Virus record (IMG/VR): IMGVR_UViG_3300028840_003271
Location: 1 to 64,000 of that record
Strand: one strand, 5' to 3'
Length of the DNA stretch: 64,000 bases
Source of the DNA: a virus
Shown: piece by piece, positions 8,154-15,447 of the stretch
Layout: each line of letters opens with the position of its first letter
How positions within the stretch are numbered: the first letter of the stretch is position 1
Made by a program: the position numbers and the translations under genes
The notes under the pieces: model-generated
The model's input: only the letters and a program-made list of their open reading frames with translations
Told to the model about the DNA's origin: nothing
Databases searched by the model: none

Positions 8154-8612
8154 TTAATCTAAAAATCTTACTAAAGCAGATATTGATATACCACCAACAT
8201 GTCTTTTTTCCTCTTCAAAATCTTTTCCAACTTCTTTTAATTCACTACCAACAATAAGAGTGGGTAAAGAAACAACCCTACGATCATGAGTAAATTTAGG
8301 ATATTGACTTGTGTCTACTTCATAATAACGATACTTTTTAAGAAGTTCTCGTATATATGGATTGTTTAAATTTCTTTTTACTTCTGGACAATACATACAA
8401 TTATTTGAAGTGAAGAAAATCAAAACAGGAACTCGTTTAGGTTCTGGTTCTTCTAATTCTTCTTTTTGCTGCTGTTGCTGTTGTTGTTGTTCTTGTGTTT
8501 GTCTGTCTAAAGCAATTAAAGCACCTTGAGTAGAAATGAGTGAACGAAATTCATAACCTAAAGCAGAATTACTGAGTAAAGAAAAGATTATAATATATAA
8601 TAGTTTGGACAT
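8154..8612 (-). CDS. Exported thioredoxin-fold protein (CxxC)
   Basis: 152 residues. A cleavable-looking signal (first about 19 residues, ending SALGY), a Gln-run linker, then a thioredoxin-like domain with the redox motif CMYC and the cis-Pro region SLPTLIVG. It would act on thiols in the periplasm or on the cell surface. The papain-like cysteine protease gene upstream shares its border (8612) and is rich in Cys, so thiol maintenance or disulfide formation in that neighbour is a reasonable inference. The Gln run is a simple-sequence stretch prone to length change. Confidence 0.78.
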   Translation of the reverse strand: MSKLLYIIIFSLLSNSALGYEFRSLISTQGALIALDRQTQEQQQQQQQQKEELEEPEPKRVPVLIFFTSNNCMYCPEVKRNLNNPYIRELLKKYRYYEVDTSQYPKFTHDRRVVSLPTLIVGSELKEVGKDFEEEKRHVGGISISALVRFLD

Positions 8613-9565
8613 TATAAATATTCCCCAGTACCATAGTTGGGCAACGTTTGTTTTGGAAAACCTTTAATATTTGAGTAGAAGTAGATTGAGCGACCACCAA
8701 GAAAATACCTTTCCCAAACTTCGGCATCAACAACTAACATTGATTGTAATGGTCGTCCTAAAATTGGTGTTAATTCATCATACCATTTTTGCCATGGATT
8801 ATGAGCTTTTCCCCAACTATTCATTACAAAATATACTCTTACTTTCCAAATTTCTTTTGTGTCATCATAACCAACCGTTGACATATCGTGATTCCAACTT
8901 CCTGACTTTTCGTGAATTCCACGACTTGATGGTGTTGAATTAAAACCTACGTTTTGACCACTATGACAGGCATATCCATTATGAAATAAAGCCATAGCTT
9001 CATCTGCTGTACTCGGAGTAACATATTCACCAACAGAATGTTCAGAACATTTATCAAGCACGCATTTTGGTGGTCCAGAACGTCCCCAATTATTTCCAAT
9101 GCTCGATTTGTATTTACTTAAGTCTACACAGTTTTCATAATTTTTACGAACCATAAATCCATATTTAGTTACAAAATATGCTGCTCTAGCAGGGTCCATT
9201 CCTTGTCCACTATGACCACGATATCCATATGTAGGCTCGGTTGCTCCTCTTTTATAATATTCTTCTGCTTCACCCTTAATATCTATTTCTACTGAACGAG
9301 TTACGTCACGTGCGTTTCTGTCGCCGTGACTCGTACAGTCACCGGTTGTTTGAGATTCTTGTTCAAACGCACCTTCGTCGTATTTTTCACGACTTCTCCA
9401 TAAAGTAGCTCTTTTTCCATTACCTGGATTTTGTTGAACTAAATGTAAAATATGTGAAGAATCTTTGACTATATTATTATCAAGTAATTTATCACGATAT
9501 TGTGTATCAATAGGACATGCTTGTAAACCATCTTCATATAATTTTTGTGGATTTGACCAGTCCAT
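8612..9565 (-). CDS. Papain-like cysteine protease (C1 type)
   Basis: 317 residues. The catalytic triad can be read in order: Gln and Cys in SQTTGDCTSHG (oxyanion Gln and nucleophile Cys), His in GSWNHDMSTVGYDD, and Asn in VMNSWG. The spacing matches papain-type C1 enzymes. No clear signal peptide and no long propeptide, so it may leave the cell by lysis or as part of the virion. Neighbours are an exported thioredoxin-like and a PKD-like exported protein. The ATG at 9565 has GGAG upstream. An inactive peptidase-fold binding protein is the alternative. Confidence 0.75.
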   Translation of the reverse strand: MDWSNPQKLYEDGLQACPIDTQYRDKLLDNNIVKDSSHILHLVQQNPGNGKRATLWRSREKYDEGAFEQESQTTGDCTSHGDRNARDVTRSVEIDIKGEAEEYYKRGATEPTYGYRGHSGQGMDPARAAYFVTKYGFMVRKNYENCVDLSKYKSSIGNNWGRSGPPKCVLDKCSEHSVGEYVTPSTADEAMALFHNGYACHSGQNVGFNSTPSSRGIHEKSGSWNHDMSTVGYDDTKEIWKVRVYFVMNSWGKAHNPWQKWYDELTPILGRPLQSMLVVDAEVWERYFLGGRSIYFYSNIKGFPKQTLPNYGTGEYL

Positions 9566-10366
9566 CTATTTCTCCTTTTTAGCAGCTTCTAATGTAGCCC
9601 ATCCTATGGCGTGGGCAATTTTTACAGCCTTCTGTCTTTTTTCATCATCCAAATCCACATTTTGTAATGTTAATGCTTTTTCAAATGCTTTATCAATAGC
9701 ATCGCTTAATCCAGCATATCTACCATCAATACCGGTTTTTTGAAACATCAATTTGCCGGCTTTGATATTTAGTTCTCTCAAATCATTAGTAGTTTTTAGA
9801 ATTGAAGAGTCTCTACCAACAACATCGGAAAAGTCAAGAAAAAACCGTGCTAAAGCATAACCATCATCTAAAGCATGCTCACCTTTAATAAGAGGAATAA
9901 TTGGAGTAACATAACTTTTATATGGTTCATCTGGTTCTGTAATAACTAAATCTGGAATTGGATTAGGATTTGGAGAAGGTTCCTCTCCATTTACTATTTT
10001 ATGAACAGCAATATCCAATTTATCATTTTCTACAGCACCAAAAATAAAATAATAAGTTCCTGGTTTCGTACTACTAAAATGTGCCCAATAATAGACAATT
10101 GGAAAATCATCAGCAGTTCCCATTTTTCCATCAGGTCCAGGGTCCATTCCTCCAAATATTGGTAATGGAGTAAAATAAGTATCAGCGTCAGGAGGAAGAA
10201 TTTTCCATACAAAAGATTTTCCCTTTGAACCTGTAGTTTTCAACCAAGCAGACTGGCCGGGTTCAATTTTTTCTGGTCCTAAAATTACTGCAACAGGATC
10301 TGCAAAAACAGAATTACAGAGGAAAAAAATAAGTATTAGCGTGGATAAAAGAGTTTTTTTCAACAT
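9566..10366 (-). CDS. Exported protein with Ig/PKD-like domain
   Basis: 266 residues: signal peptide (first 22 residues, ending VFADP), one Ig/PKD-like beta domain (VAVILGPEKIEPGQSAWL ... KPGTYYFIFGA), a Pro/Asn-rich linker, then a helical C-terminal domain. The beta domain suggests surface or carbohydrate binding; no enzyme motif. The stop abuts the protease ATG. Its 110-base leader holds two interlocking inverted repeats and a U-run (see 10406-10488), so expression may be controlled at RNA level. Confidence 0.68.
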   Translation of the reverse strand: MLKKTLLSTLILIFFLCNSVFADPVAVILGPEKIEPGQSAWLKTTGSKGKSFVWKILPPDADTYFTPLPIFGGMDPGPDGKMGTADDFPIVYYWAHFSSTKPGTYYFIFGAVENDKLDIAVHKIVNGEEPSPNPNPIPDLVITEPDEPYKSYVTPIIPLIKGEHALDDGYALARFFLDFSDVVGRDSSILKTTNDLRELNIKAGKLMFQKTGIDGRYAGLSDAIDKAFEKALTLQNVDLDDEKRQKAVKIAHAIGWATLEAAKKEK

Positions 10367-10405
10367 GTTTTTTCTCTCTTTAAATTTTAATTTGGAAAGT
10401 AAAAA

Positions 10406-10488
10406 ATGGGATGGAGTAACAGCTTGGTGTTGATTAACGCCATCCCATCGTTATCATAAATAACACCAAGTCTTAATTAAAAAGGTGT
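10406..10488 (-). promoter_or_regulatory. Structured RNA leader with interlocking inverted repeats
   Basis: On the minus-strand RNA, CUUGGUGUU (10470-10462) is perfectly complementary to AACACCAAG (10431-10423), extended inside by GAUAACG/CGUUAAUC with one bulge. The 9-base loop AUGGGAUGG (10448-10440) is perfectly complementary to CCAUCCCAU (10414-10406) outside that stem, which is directly followed by six U. Either a pseudoknot or two alternative states can form: the second pairing plus U-run looks like an intrinsic terminator. A further AACACC at 10488-10483, in the end of the preceding gene, could compete for GGUGUU. It lies between the genes at 10477 and 10366, in the right place for attenuation of the exported-protein block. 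Confidence 0.6.
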
Positions 10489-10827
10489 TTCTGTAAAAAT
10501 TAGTAATAATGCTTGAATAAATTCAAGAATAAGTGGCATTAATTCTCGTAGAAAATCTAATAGAGTGTCCCAATCTAATCCATATAGATTGTCGTTTTCG
10601 CCCATACATCCACGAGCAACAAGTTGACATCGAACTTCTTCGGAAACTTCATCTAAAAGATTAACTTCTGTTCCGTCTTGAGTTTTTCGAATAGGATTCC
10701 AAACTACACTTCTAACATCTCGCCACTCTGATAGTGTGATATTTCCACGTAAAAACTGCATGCGACCAACACGTCGTAATGCTACTCGCATTCGTCGAGA
10801 ATCAGCATTTAGTTCTGGTAAAGGCAT
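10477..10827 (-). CDS. Hypothetical protein with hydrophobic C-terminus
   Basis: 116 residues: a basic N-terminal half rich in Arg (MRVALRRVGRM), an acidic middle, and a hydrophobic C-terminal segment (LIEFIQALLLIF type, about residues 90-112) that could insert in a membrane as a tail anchor. AGGAGAAAAAT precedes the ATG. No family recognised. Its last codons carry an AACACC copy that can pair with the structured leader that follows. Confidence 0.62.
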   Translation of the reverse strand: MPLPELNADSRRMRVALRRVGRMQFLRGNITLSEWRDVRSVVWNPIRKTQDGTEVNLLDEVSEEVRCQLVARGCMGENDNLYGLDWDTLLDFLRELMPLILEFIQALLLIFTETPF

Positions 10828-10862
10828 ATTTTTCTCCTAAAAAAGGTTAACTTTCTACAATA

Positions 10863-11804
10863 TTATACACCGCTCTTGATTAATTGACGGAAACAAGGTG
10901 GAATATCGGTTTGAATTGCTGGAGTTGGCTCTTTTTCAGCATCGTTTTTCTTATTTTTACTTAATTGTAATTTACTATTTTCAAGTGGAATTTTTTCCAA
11001 TTCTTTTTCTGTTGGTGGTTTAATTTTTGGATTGAGTAACCATTCTACTTTAATTTCTTTAGCCCACTCTCTCACTGAACGGATAGGTACAACCCAATTA
11101 AAACTATCGGTTTGTTCTAAACCTAAAGTGATCATTCCAACCCATTTACCATCTTTTCGTAAAGCAACTAATCCTCCAGAACTACCACCAATACTACTAC
11201 AGGTTGTTTGATCAAATACACCATGTTCAGAACCACCATATTTTGGAATTAAAACACCAATTCTTGAAACAATTCCATCAGTAAGAGAACAAGTTCCACC
11301 AATTTCTTTACCTCCAGGTGCTCCACAATGATATAATAATGTTCCAGGAGGAGGAATTTTATCTTCTAAATAAAACGTAACTCCCTTTTCAATTTTTCCA
11401 GTGACTCTCACTCTTAAAAGAGCAATATCTCGTTCTGGATCTACTGAAACTACTTTAGCATAATATCTATCACTACCTCCAACTCTACCATTTTCTACAA
11501 TTTCCTGAACCATTTCAACATCTTTGTAAGTTACACGTTTCTTTTCTGTTCCATCTACAATGACAGTTGTGACTTTTCGTGAATCTTCAACAACGTGATG
11601 TGCTGTTAAAATCCATGCTGTTTTTTTACCTTCAATTTCTCTTACAATTAATGTGCCAGAACCCTGTGCTCGTTCACTACCGTAATTGTCAGTACAAGTA
11701 ATGTTTACAGATACATTTTGTAAAAGTGTTCCAATATCCTCATCAGCAACAGACGACAGTGGCATACACGCCACAATTAACAAAGCCCCTAAAATTTTCC
11801 ACAT
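10863..11804 (-). CDS. Exported trypsin-like serine protease
   Basis: 313 residues with a signal peptide (ending SSVAD near residue 21) and a chymotrypsin/HtrA-like domain. The triad is readable: His in TAHHVV, Asp in ERDIALLRV, Ser in SSIGGSSGG. No PDZ domain follows; instead there is a charged Lys/Glu-rich tail. It would act in the periplasm or outside the cell, on host envelope proteins or on phage proteins. AAGGAG lies upstream of the ATG. It starts the group of exported proteins that continues to 8154. Confidence 0.85.
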   Translation of the reverse strand: MWKILGALLIVACMPLSSVADEDIGTLLQNVSVNITCTDNYGSERAQGSGTLIVREIEGKKTAWILTAHHVVEDSRKVTTVIVDGTEKKRVTYKDVEMVQEIVENGRVGGSDRYYAKVVSVDPERDIALLRVRVTGKIEKGVTFYLEDKIPPPGTLLYHCGAPGGKEIGGTCSLTDGIVSRIGVLIPKYGGSEHGVFDQTTCSSIGGSSGGLVALRKDGKWVGMITLGLEQTDSFNWVVPIRSVREWAKEIKVEWLLNPKIKPPTEKELEKIPLENSKLQLSKNKKNDAEKEPTPAIQTDIPPCFRQLIKSGV

Positions 11805-11840
11805 AATAAACTCCTTTTAAATTAAGTTTTTTGAGAAAAA

Positions 11841-11912
11841 TGGGGGTGGCAGGATTTGAACCTGCGATTCTAGCGTATGAAACTAGCGAGATGACCACTT
11901 CTCTACACCCCT
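11841..11912 (-). tRNA. tRNA, anticodon CAU (Met or Ile2 type)
   Basis: A 72-nt cloverleaf. Acceptor AGGGGTG pairs with CACCCCC except for an A1-C72 mismatch. The D-stem is GAGA/TCTC with A11-U24 and the GG of the D-loop. The anticodon stem is CTAGT/GCTAG around loop TTCATAC. The T-arm is GCAGG-TTCAAAT-CCTGC and the discriminator is A73. No CCA is encoded. The unpaired 1-72 position and A11-U24 resemble initiator tRNA, but the three G-C pairs of the initiator anticodon stem are missing. CAU could also be a lysidine-modified Ile2 tRNA reading AUA. It stands alone between protein genes. Confidence 0.93.
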
Positions 11913-11980
11913 TTTTGTATACAGGACTATTCATTTTTACAGTACTTATCAGTATGTAATTAAGGTATAAATAAAACCTT

Positions 11981-12118
11981 TTACTTTTGTTTAAAAATTC
12001 TTTTCCAATTTTTTTCTAATTCTTTTTGTGATACAAACACGGGTCTTCGACGAGATCCTTTTCCATTTTGTATTTTTTGTGATTTTTGTGATTTTTCTTT
12101 ATCAATACTTTTTTTCAT
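11981..12118 (-). CDS. 45-residue basic protein
   Basis: The ATG at 12118 directly follows GGAGAG. The product is Lys/Gln-rich at the N-terminus, has GSRRRP in the middle, and ends in an amphipathic Trp-containing helix (KELEKNWKRIF). It occupies most of the interval between the tRNA and the gene ending at 12148. No family recognised; the composition suggests nucleic-acid or membrane-surface binding. Confidence 0.5.
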   Translation of the reverse strand: MKKSIDKEKSQKSQKIQNGKGSRRRPVFVSQKELEKNWKRIFKQK

Positions 12119-12147
12119 CTCTCCAAAAAAGATTTTACACTATTAGG

Positions 12148-12414
12148 TTATTTTGGTGGTAATTTTACCTTAATATTAAGTGGAATATTGAACAGGCTTG
12201 ATATGTGTGATAGTCGTGGACCTAAAAATTTGTTCAGATGTTCTTGTTGTTCTTGTGATAATATACGACCGATAATGACTTCAAGTTCAATAAAACCTTG
12301 TTTTTCGTATCGGTCAAGCAGACTATCAATTTGACGAGTTACGTGGGTAATCCACGCACTTGTATTACTTACATTGTTTGCTGCCGTTCTTACTGGTCGT
12401 CGAAATAATGCCAT
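12148..12414 (-). CDS. Hypothetical protein
   Basis: 88 residues with a basic N-terminus and a helical middle (THVTRQIDSLLDRYEKQG), then a beta strand and proline end. The ATG overlaps the TAA of the preceding membrane-protein gene (TAATG), so the two are probably translated together. No family recognised. Confidence 0.6.
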   Translation of the reverse strand: MALFRRPVRTAANNVSNTSAWITHVTRQIDSLLDRYEKQGFIELEVIIGRILSQEQQEHLNKFLGPRLSHISSLFNIPLNIKVKLPPK

Positions 12415-12761
12415 TATTTTTCCTTTTCTTGTGTTGGTAAATCTACTTTTTTCAAAAATTCGTCTAAAAGTTTTTCGTAAGAACCATTACCGTTGGTTGG
12501 TTCAGATTTTGGTTTTGGTTCTTGCTCTATTAGTGTTAATCGACGTTGTAATTCTTTCAATAACACTTTTTCTTGTTTTTCTAAAATGGTTTCAATATCA
12601 AGAGTGGATTGTTTTACAGTATTGATAACTTCTGTATTGTCTATTTTTTTCTCAAGAGTAAGAGAATATCCAAATAAAGCACAAATAGTGACAATAATGG
12701 TCCAGGCAACTTTTGCTTTTGCAATTTGGTTGAGTAACCATTTTCGTATGTTTTTATTCAT
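12414..12761 (-). CDS. Single-pass membrane protein with coiled-coil tail
   Basis: 115 residues: basic N-terminus, one transmembrane helix (about residues 18-36, AWTIIVTICALFGYSLTL), then a predicted coiled coil (EKQEKVLLKELQRRLTLIEQE) and a charged tail. This type II single-pass layout is typical of inner-membrane spanins or other lysis-associated proteins. A hydrolase-like gene (13481-14020) lies nearby, but no outer-membrane spanin partner is evident. Confidence 0.62.
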   Translation of the reverse strand: MNKNIRKWLLNQIAKAKVAWTIIVTICALFGYSLTLEKKIDNTEVINTVKQSTLDIETILEKQEKVLLKELQRRLTLIEQEPKPKSEPTNGNGSYEKLLDEFLKKVDLPTQEKEK

Positions 12762-13276
12762 TATTCATCTCCGATATCTTCACAGTTAATTGTATGAAAT
12801 GCTAGATGTAAATCAATAGGTTTACGATTATCAAAATCTATATTAGTTTTTATAAGTTTATTACGAATACTGTCTGCATATTTTCTACGACTTTTTTTTG
12901 GATTTCCAGCAACAAATTTGTAAAAAACATCATATATAAATTGAATTTCATCTTTTGTTAGAGATAACAAATATTCTTTTTCATTATGTGGGGTTGTTTT
13001 TTCTTTAAAATATCGACGAGCACGCAGGTCCATCATTTCAATTTCTGGAGTAATAAGGTCTATGTTTTTTGTGTGTTGAAGATTATGTAATCGCGTTTTT
13101 GCTGGTTTTCTCATATATCCTTTTTTAGCTCGTCCTATAGCAATTTCTAAACCCCTTTTTTTGTTCCACTTATCTTTTGGGCAACATTGTGACCATCCAA
13201 TTTGAGTTGAACTAAGTGCTACAACAACTCCAATCGGTTGATTAGTTTGTGGATGATAAATATATTTAGTTAACAT
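12761..13276 (-). CDS. Conserved phage protein of unknown function
   Basis: 171 residues. The N-terminal part (GVVVALSSTQIGWSQCCPKD ... GLEIAIGRA) resembles a family I have met in several phages, in which a short beta hairpin is followed by a basic IAxGRA helix. The remainder is helical and basic. AAAGGA precedes the ATG. Function unknown; DNA or RNA contact is plausible from charge only. Confidence 0.65.
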   Translation of the reverse strand: MLTKYIYHPQTNQPIGVVVALSSTQIGWSQCCPKDKWNKKRGLEIAIGRAKKGYMRKPAKTRLHNLQHTKNIDLITPEIEMMDLRARRYFKEKTTPHNEKEYLLSLTKDEIQFIYDVFYKFVAGNPKKSRRKYADSIRNKLIKTNIDFDNRKPIDLHLAFHTINCEDIGDE

Positions 13277-13286
13277 TTTCTTTCCT

Positions 13287-13478
13287 TTATATACAAAATA
13301 AAGTTATAATGATTACTATAAAACCAAAAACGAACAACAGTAAACACATAATAGTTTCTATTACAGAAGCAGAACCACTATAATCATTTATATCAAATCT
13401 AGGAATTTCTCTATTTCTTTGAATATTTTTTAAATGCCATTCTATAAATTCCTTTTCGGTTTTTTCATTATTATTCAT
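13287..13478 (-). CDS. Small membrane protein, C-terminal helix
   Basis: 63 residues: a charged N-terminal half and a C-terminal transmembrane helix of about 24 residues with an Ile/Val/Phe-rich core. A tail-anchored layout. It sits directly after the YiiX-like hydrolase gene, so a lysis-related role (antiholin- or holin-like) is possible but not supported by sequence. Confidence 0.55.
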   Translation of the reverse strand: MNNNEKTEKEFIEWHLKNIQRNREIPRFDINDYSGSASVIETIMCLLLFVFGFIVIIITLFCI

Positions 13479-13480
13479 GC

Positions 13481-14020
13481 TTATGTTCCCAATTTTGTAA
13501 GTTTTCTAAATAAAGAACCCGGACTTTCACGACCTTTATCTGAAGTGATGAAACCAGCTTCTTCATATACCAAAGATACAAATTCTGAACAATGAACTTT
13601 GTTTGGATTTTCTCGTAACCAATTACAAATCATATTATAAGGAGTTCCTAAAAGATTTTCTGCTTTTGCTCTCATAAGTTTAAGAGCTTGTTCGTCAAGT
13701 AGTCCATTTGGCGGTTCCCACCAAAATGTATTAAGTCCACCCAATCGACGTGTCCAAAACTTCTTCTCCCAAGACGGAAGAACTTCTTCAACATATTGAA
13801 TATATGACATTTTACGAACACGGGGTGGATATGCTTCATATATTTTAGGCTGATTTTCATAATAGAGAAAAATAGCAACATGAGATAGTGGAGAATTAGT
13901 AAATAGTTCGAGCAATCCATCTAATGGTCGAGGAACTGAATTTTCCATAAAAATAACAGAACCTTCTTTTGGATAACCACCAAATACTGGTAATAAGTCT
14001 GAAGCTTTAAGTGCTAACAT
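13481..14020 (-). CDS. YiiX/NlpC-P60-like papain-fold hydrolase
   Basis: 179 residues of a permuted NlpC/P60-type fold. His in LSHVAIFLYY, a following acidic residue (YEAYPP), and the nucleophile Cys in KVHCSEFVSLVYEEAG match the circularly permuted YiiX/lecithin-retinol-acyltransferase-like enzymes. Such proteins cleave amide or ester bonds in cell-wall peptides or lipids. No signal peptide, so it needs a holin or acts inside. Neighbouring small membrane proteins make a lysis role possible. Confidence 0.72.
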   Translation of the reverse strand: MLALKASDLLPVFGGYPKEGSVIFMENSVPRPLDGLLELFTNSPLSHVAIFLYYENQPKIYEAYPPRVRKMSYIQYVEEVLPSWEKKFWTRRLGGLNTFWWEPPNGLLDEQALKLMRAKAENLLGTPYNMICNWLRENPNKVHCSEFVSLVYEEAGFITSDKGRESPGSLFRKLTKLGT

Positions 14021-14023
14021 ATT

Positions 14024-14308
14024 TTAACCTGTAACAATGTTTCTTGGTGGTGTAACAATACCAGTTCCAAATTGTGAATTATAAGCATTTTTAATTTCAT
14101 TACTTGGTTCAGCAACACACAAAATATGTTCTGATTTTATTTCAAAACTTTTGTCATCAGATAAAAACATCCAAGGTGCCATGGCTAATTTTCCTTCGGG
14201 TGTAGCAATAATTTTGACAGGTTGTTCTATTTTATATGGACGTATATCTAGATTTTCAATTTTTGCAAGAATTTCTTCACCGTTTACAAGTTTAAAAACT
14301 TTAATCAT
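14024..14308 (-). CDS. Lsm/Sm-like small beta-barrel protein
   Basis: 94 residues starting MIKVFKLVNGEEILAKIE, with a later LAMAPWMFLS strand. This matches small Lsm-like proteins common in marine phages: a bent five-stranded barrel followed by a short C-terminal tail. The ATG at 14308 is chosen over an in-frame start 42 bases further upstream because that extension has no Shine-Dalgarno of its own and lies in the leader of the promoter-like block at 14354-14397. Hfq-like RNA binding is a family expectation, not shown here. It is the first gene behind that promoter. Confidence 0.72.
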   Translation of the reverse strand: MIKVFKLVNGEEILAKIENLDIRPYKIEQPVKIIATPEGKLAMAPWMFLSDDKSFEIKSEHILCVAEPSNEIKNAYNSQFGTGIVTPPRNIVTG

Positions 14309-14353
14309 AGTTATATTTATCCTTTCGTGGAACGGGTCGTGACGGACCATCGC

Positions 14354-14397
14354 CCTCTATAATCATAGTACCGAGTTTTGGTCGAAAGTGAAGTGAG
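14354..14397 (-). promoter_or_regulatory. Promoter-like block, copy 1
   Basis: Read on the minus strand, this block matches the one at 61598-61640 at about 32 of 41 positions with no gap, although the surrounding sequence is unrelated. The best conserved parts are ACTTCACTTT, GGTACT and ATWATAGAGG. The last resembles a -10 element, with a run of A and a -35-like patch about 17 bases upstream. It precedes the Lsm-like gene. Function as a promoter is inferred from position and conservation. Confidence 0.6.
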
Positions 14398-14420
14398 ATT
14401 CTGGAAATTTTGACCAAAAC
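14375..14420. repeat. 9-bp inverted repeat at promoter-like block
   Basis: GTTTTGGTC at 14375-14383 is the exact inverse of GACCAAAAC at 14412-14420, 28 bases apart, one arm inside the promoter-like block. It could be an operator for a dimeric repressor or an RNA stem upstream of the start site. The second copy of the block does not keep this pairing, so it is not part of the common core. Confidence 0.5.
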
Positions 14421-14474
14421 CCCCCGTTAGGGTGACCAGACAATTTCTCGATTTTTTTTAACAAATTATACATT

Positions 14475-15434
14475 TCATTGTACTGTGTATTCCCAACAAT
14501 CTTCACATGCTGTTCCCGTCATATCTCCAGCCAACATGGCCTTTCTTAGGTTGATATATTTTTGACTGTGCCAACATTCCATAAAAGTCATATTATTTAG
14601 GTCTCCACAATCAAATTCATGAGTATGATTAAAGCAACATCCAGATAGTTTAGCATCGTAAGTGATTCTGGCCTCACTGAACAAGGCAAAGCACGCATTT
14701 ACTTGTTTGCTTTCATCTACTCCCCAACGACCAAAATTACCTTTAACTGGTTTACCACCCATTTTTTCCATTGTTTTTCCAGTTAGGTTGGCCTGACTAT
14801 AAAGAGGTAGCCAATAGTGCTCATCAACATATGGTTCTAGTTCTGCTAACAAGGGTTCCATTTTTTCAACTTGTTCATCATTATAACGAATACTTGATGT
14901 ATAAAGACCGCACTTATATCCGTTTTCTTTACGAATATTATAAGCATCTTTGATATGCTGAACTACCATAGCAAAAACTTTTGGAGGCATACGAGTAATT
15001 TCAGCAAATTGTTTTTCGTCTGCAAAATTTAAACTAAATTTCATACTATCTAAACCAGCCTGCATACACTCTTTCATTCTTTCTGGAGTTGTGTGTGGCC
15101 CACCATTAGTAGTAATAAATGAGTAAGGAAATCCACATTCTTTCTTTACCCACTCAATTGACCATGGAAGCCACTTACACAAAAAGCTTTCACCGAGAAA
15201 AAAATGTCCAATTTCTTCTACTCCGGCTTCTCTCATTTCCTTTGTAATTCTTTTGAAAAACTCTTTATCCATTTCTCCCTGTGGTCGTAATTTGTCAGCA
15301 GTAGCACAAAATTTACACTTAAAATTGCATTTAGCTGTAAGTTCCATTTTTACAGCCTTTGGACATGGGGGAGTCAAGCATAACCTGTTTTGTGGAACTA
15401 ATGTTATACCATCTACTTTTTCTGTAATTTTCAC
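14475..15434 (-). CDS. Radical SAM/SPASM-domain protein
   Basis: 319 residues. The radical SAM 4Fe-4S motif is CNFKCKFC (C-x3-C-x2-C) near residue 35. The C-terminal SPASM-like part carries further cysteines (NACFALF, GCCFNH, CEDCWEY) for auxiliary clusters. SPASM enzymes often modify peptides or proteins. The start is GTG at 15434 with AGAGGA upstream. No obvious small precursor peptide gene lies beside it; the next gene upstream encodes a DNA-repair-like protein. The substrate is unknown. Confidence 0.85.
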   Translation of the reverse strand: MKITEKVDGITLVPQNRLCLTPPCPKAVKMELTAKCNFKCKFCATADKLRPQGEMDKEFFKRITKEMREAGVEEIGHFFLGESFLCKWLPWSIEWVKKECGFPYSFITTNGGPHTTPERMKECMQAGLDSMKFSLNFADEKQFAEITRMPPKVFAMVVQHIKDAYNIRKENGYKCGLYTSSIRYNDEQVEKMEPLLAELEPYVDEHYWLPLYSQANLTGKTMEKMGGKPVKGNFGRWGVDESKQVNACFALFSEARITYDAKLSGCCFNHTHEFDCGDLNNMTFMECWHSQKYINLRKAMLAGDMTGTACEDCWEYTVQ

Positions 15435-15447
15435 TCTTTTTTCCTCT

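Noticed and set aside
11743-11934. 63-codon frame across the tRNA
   Set aside because: It overlaps the tRNA completely and the start of the protease gene, and its product looks like translated tRNA.
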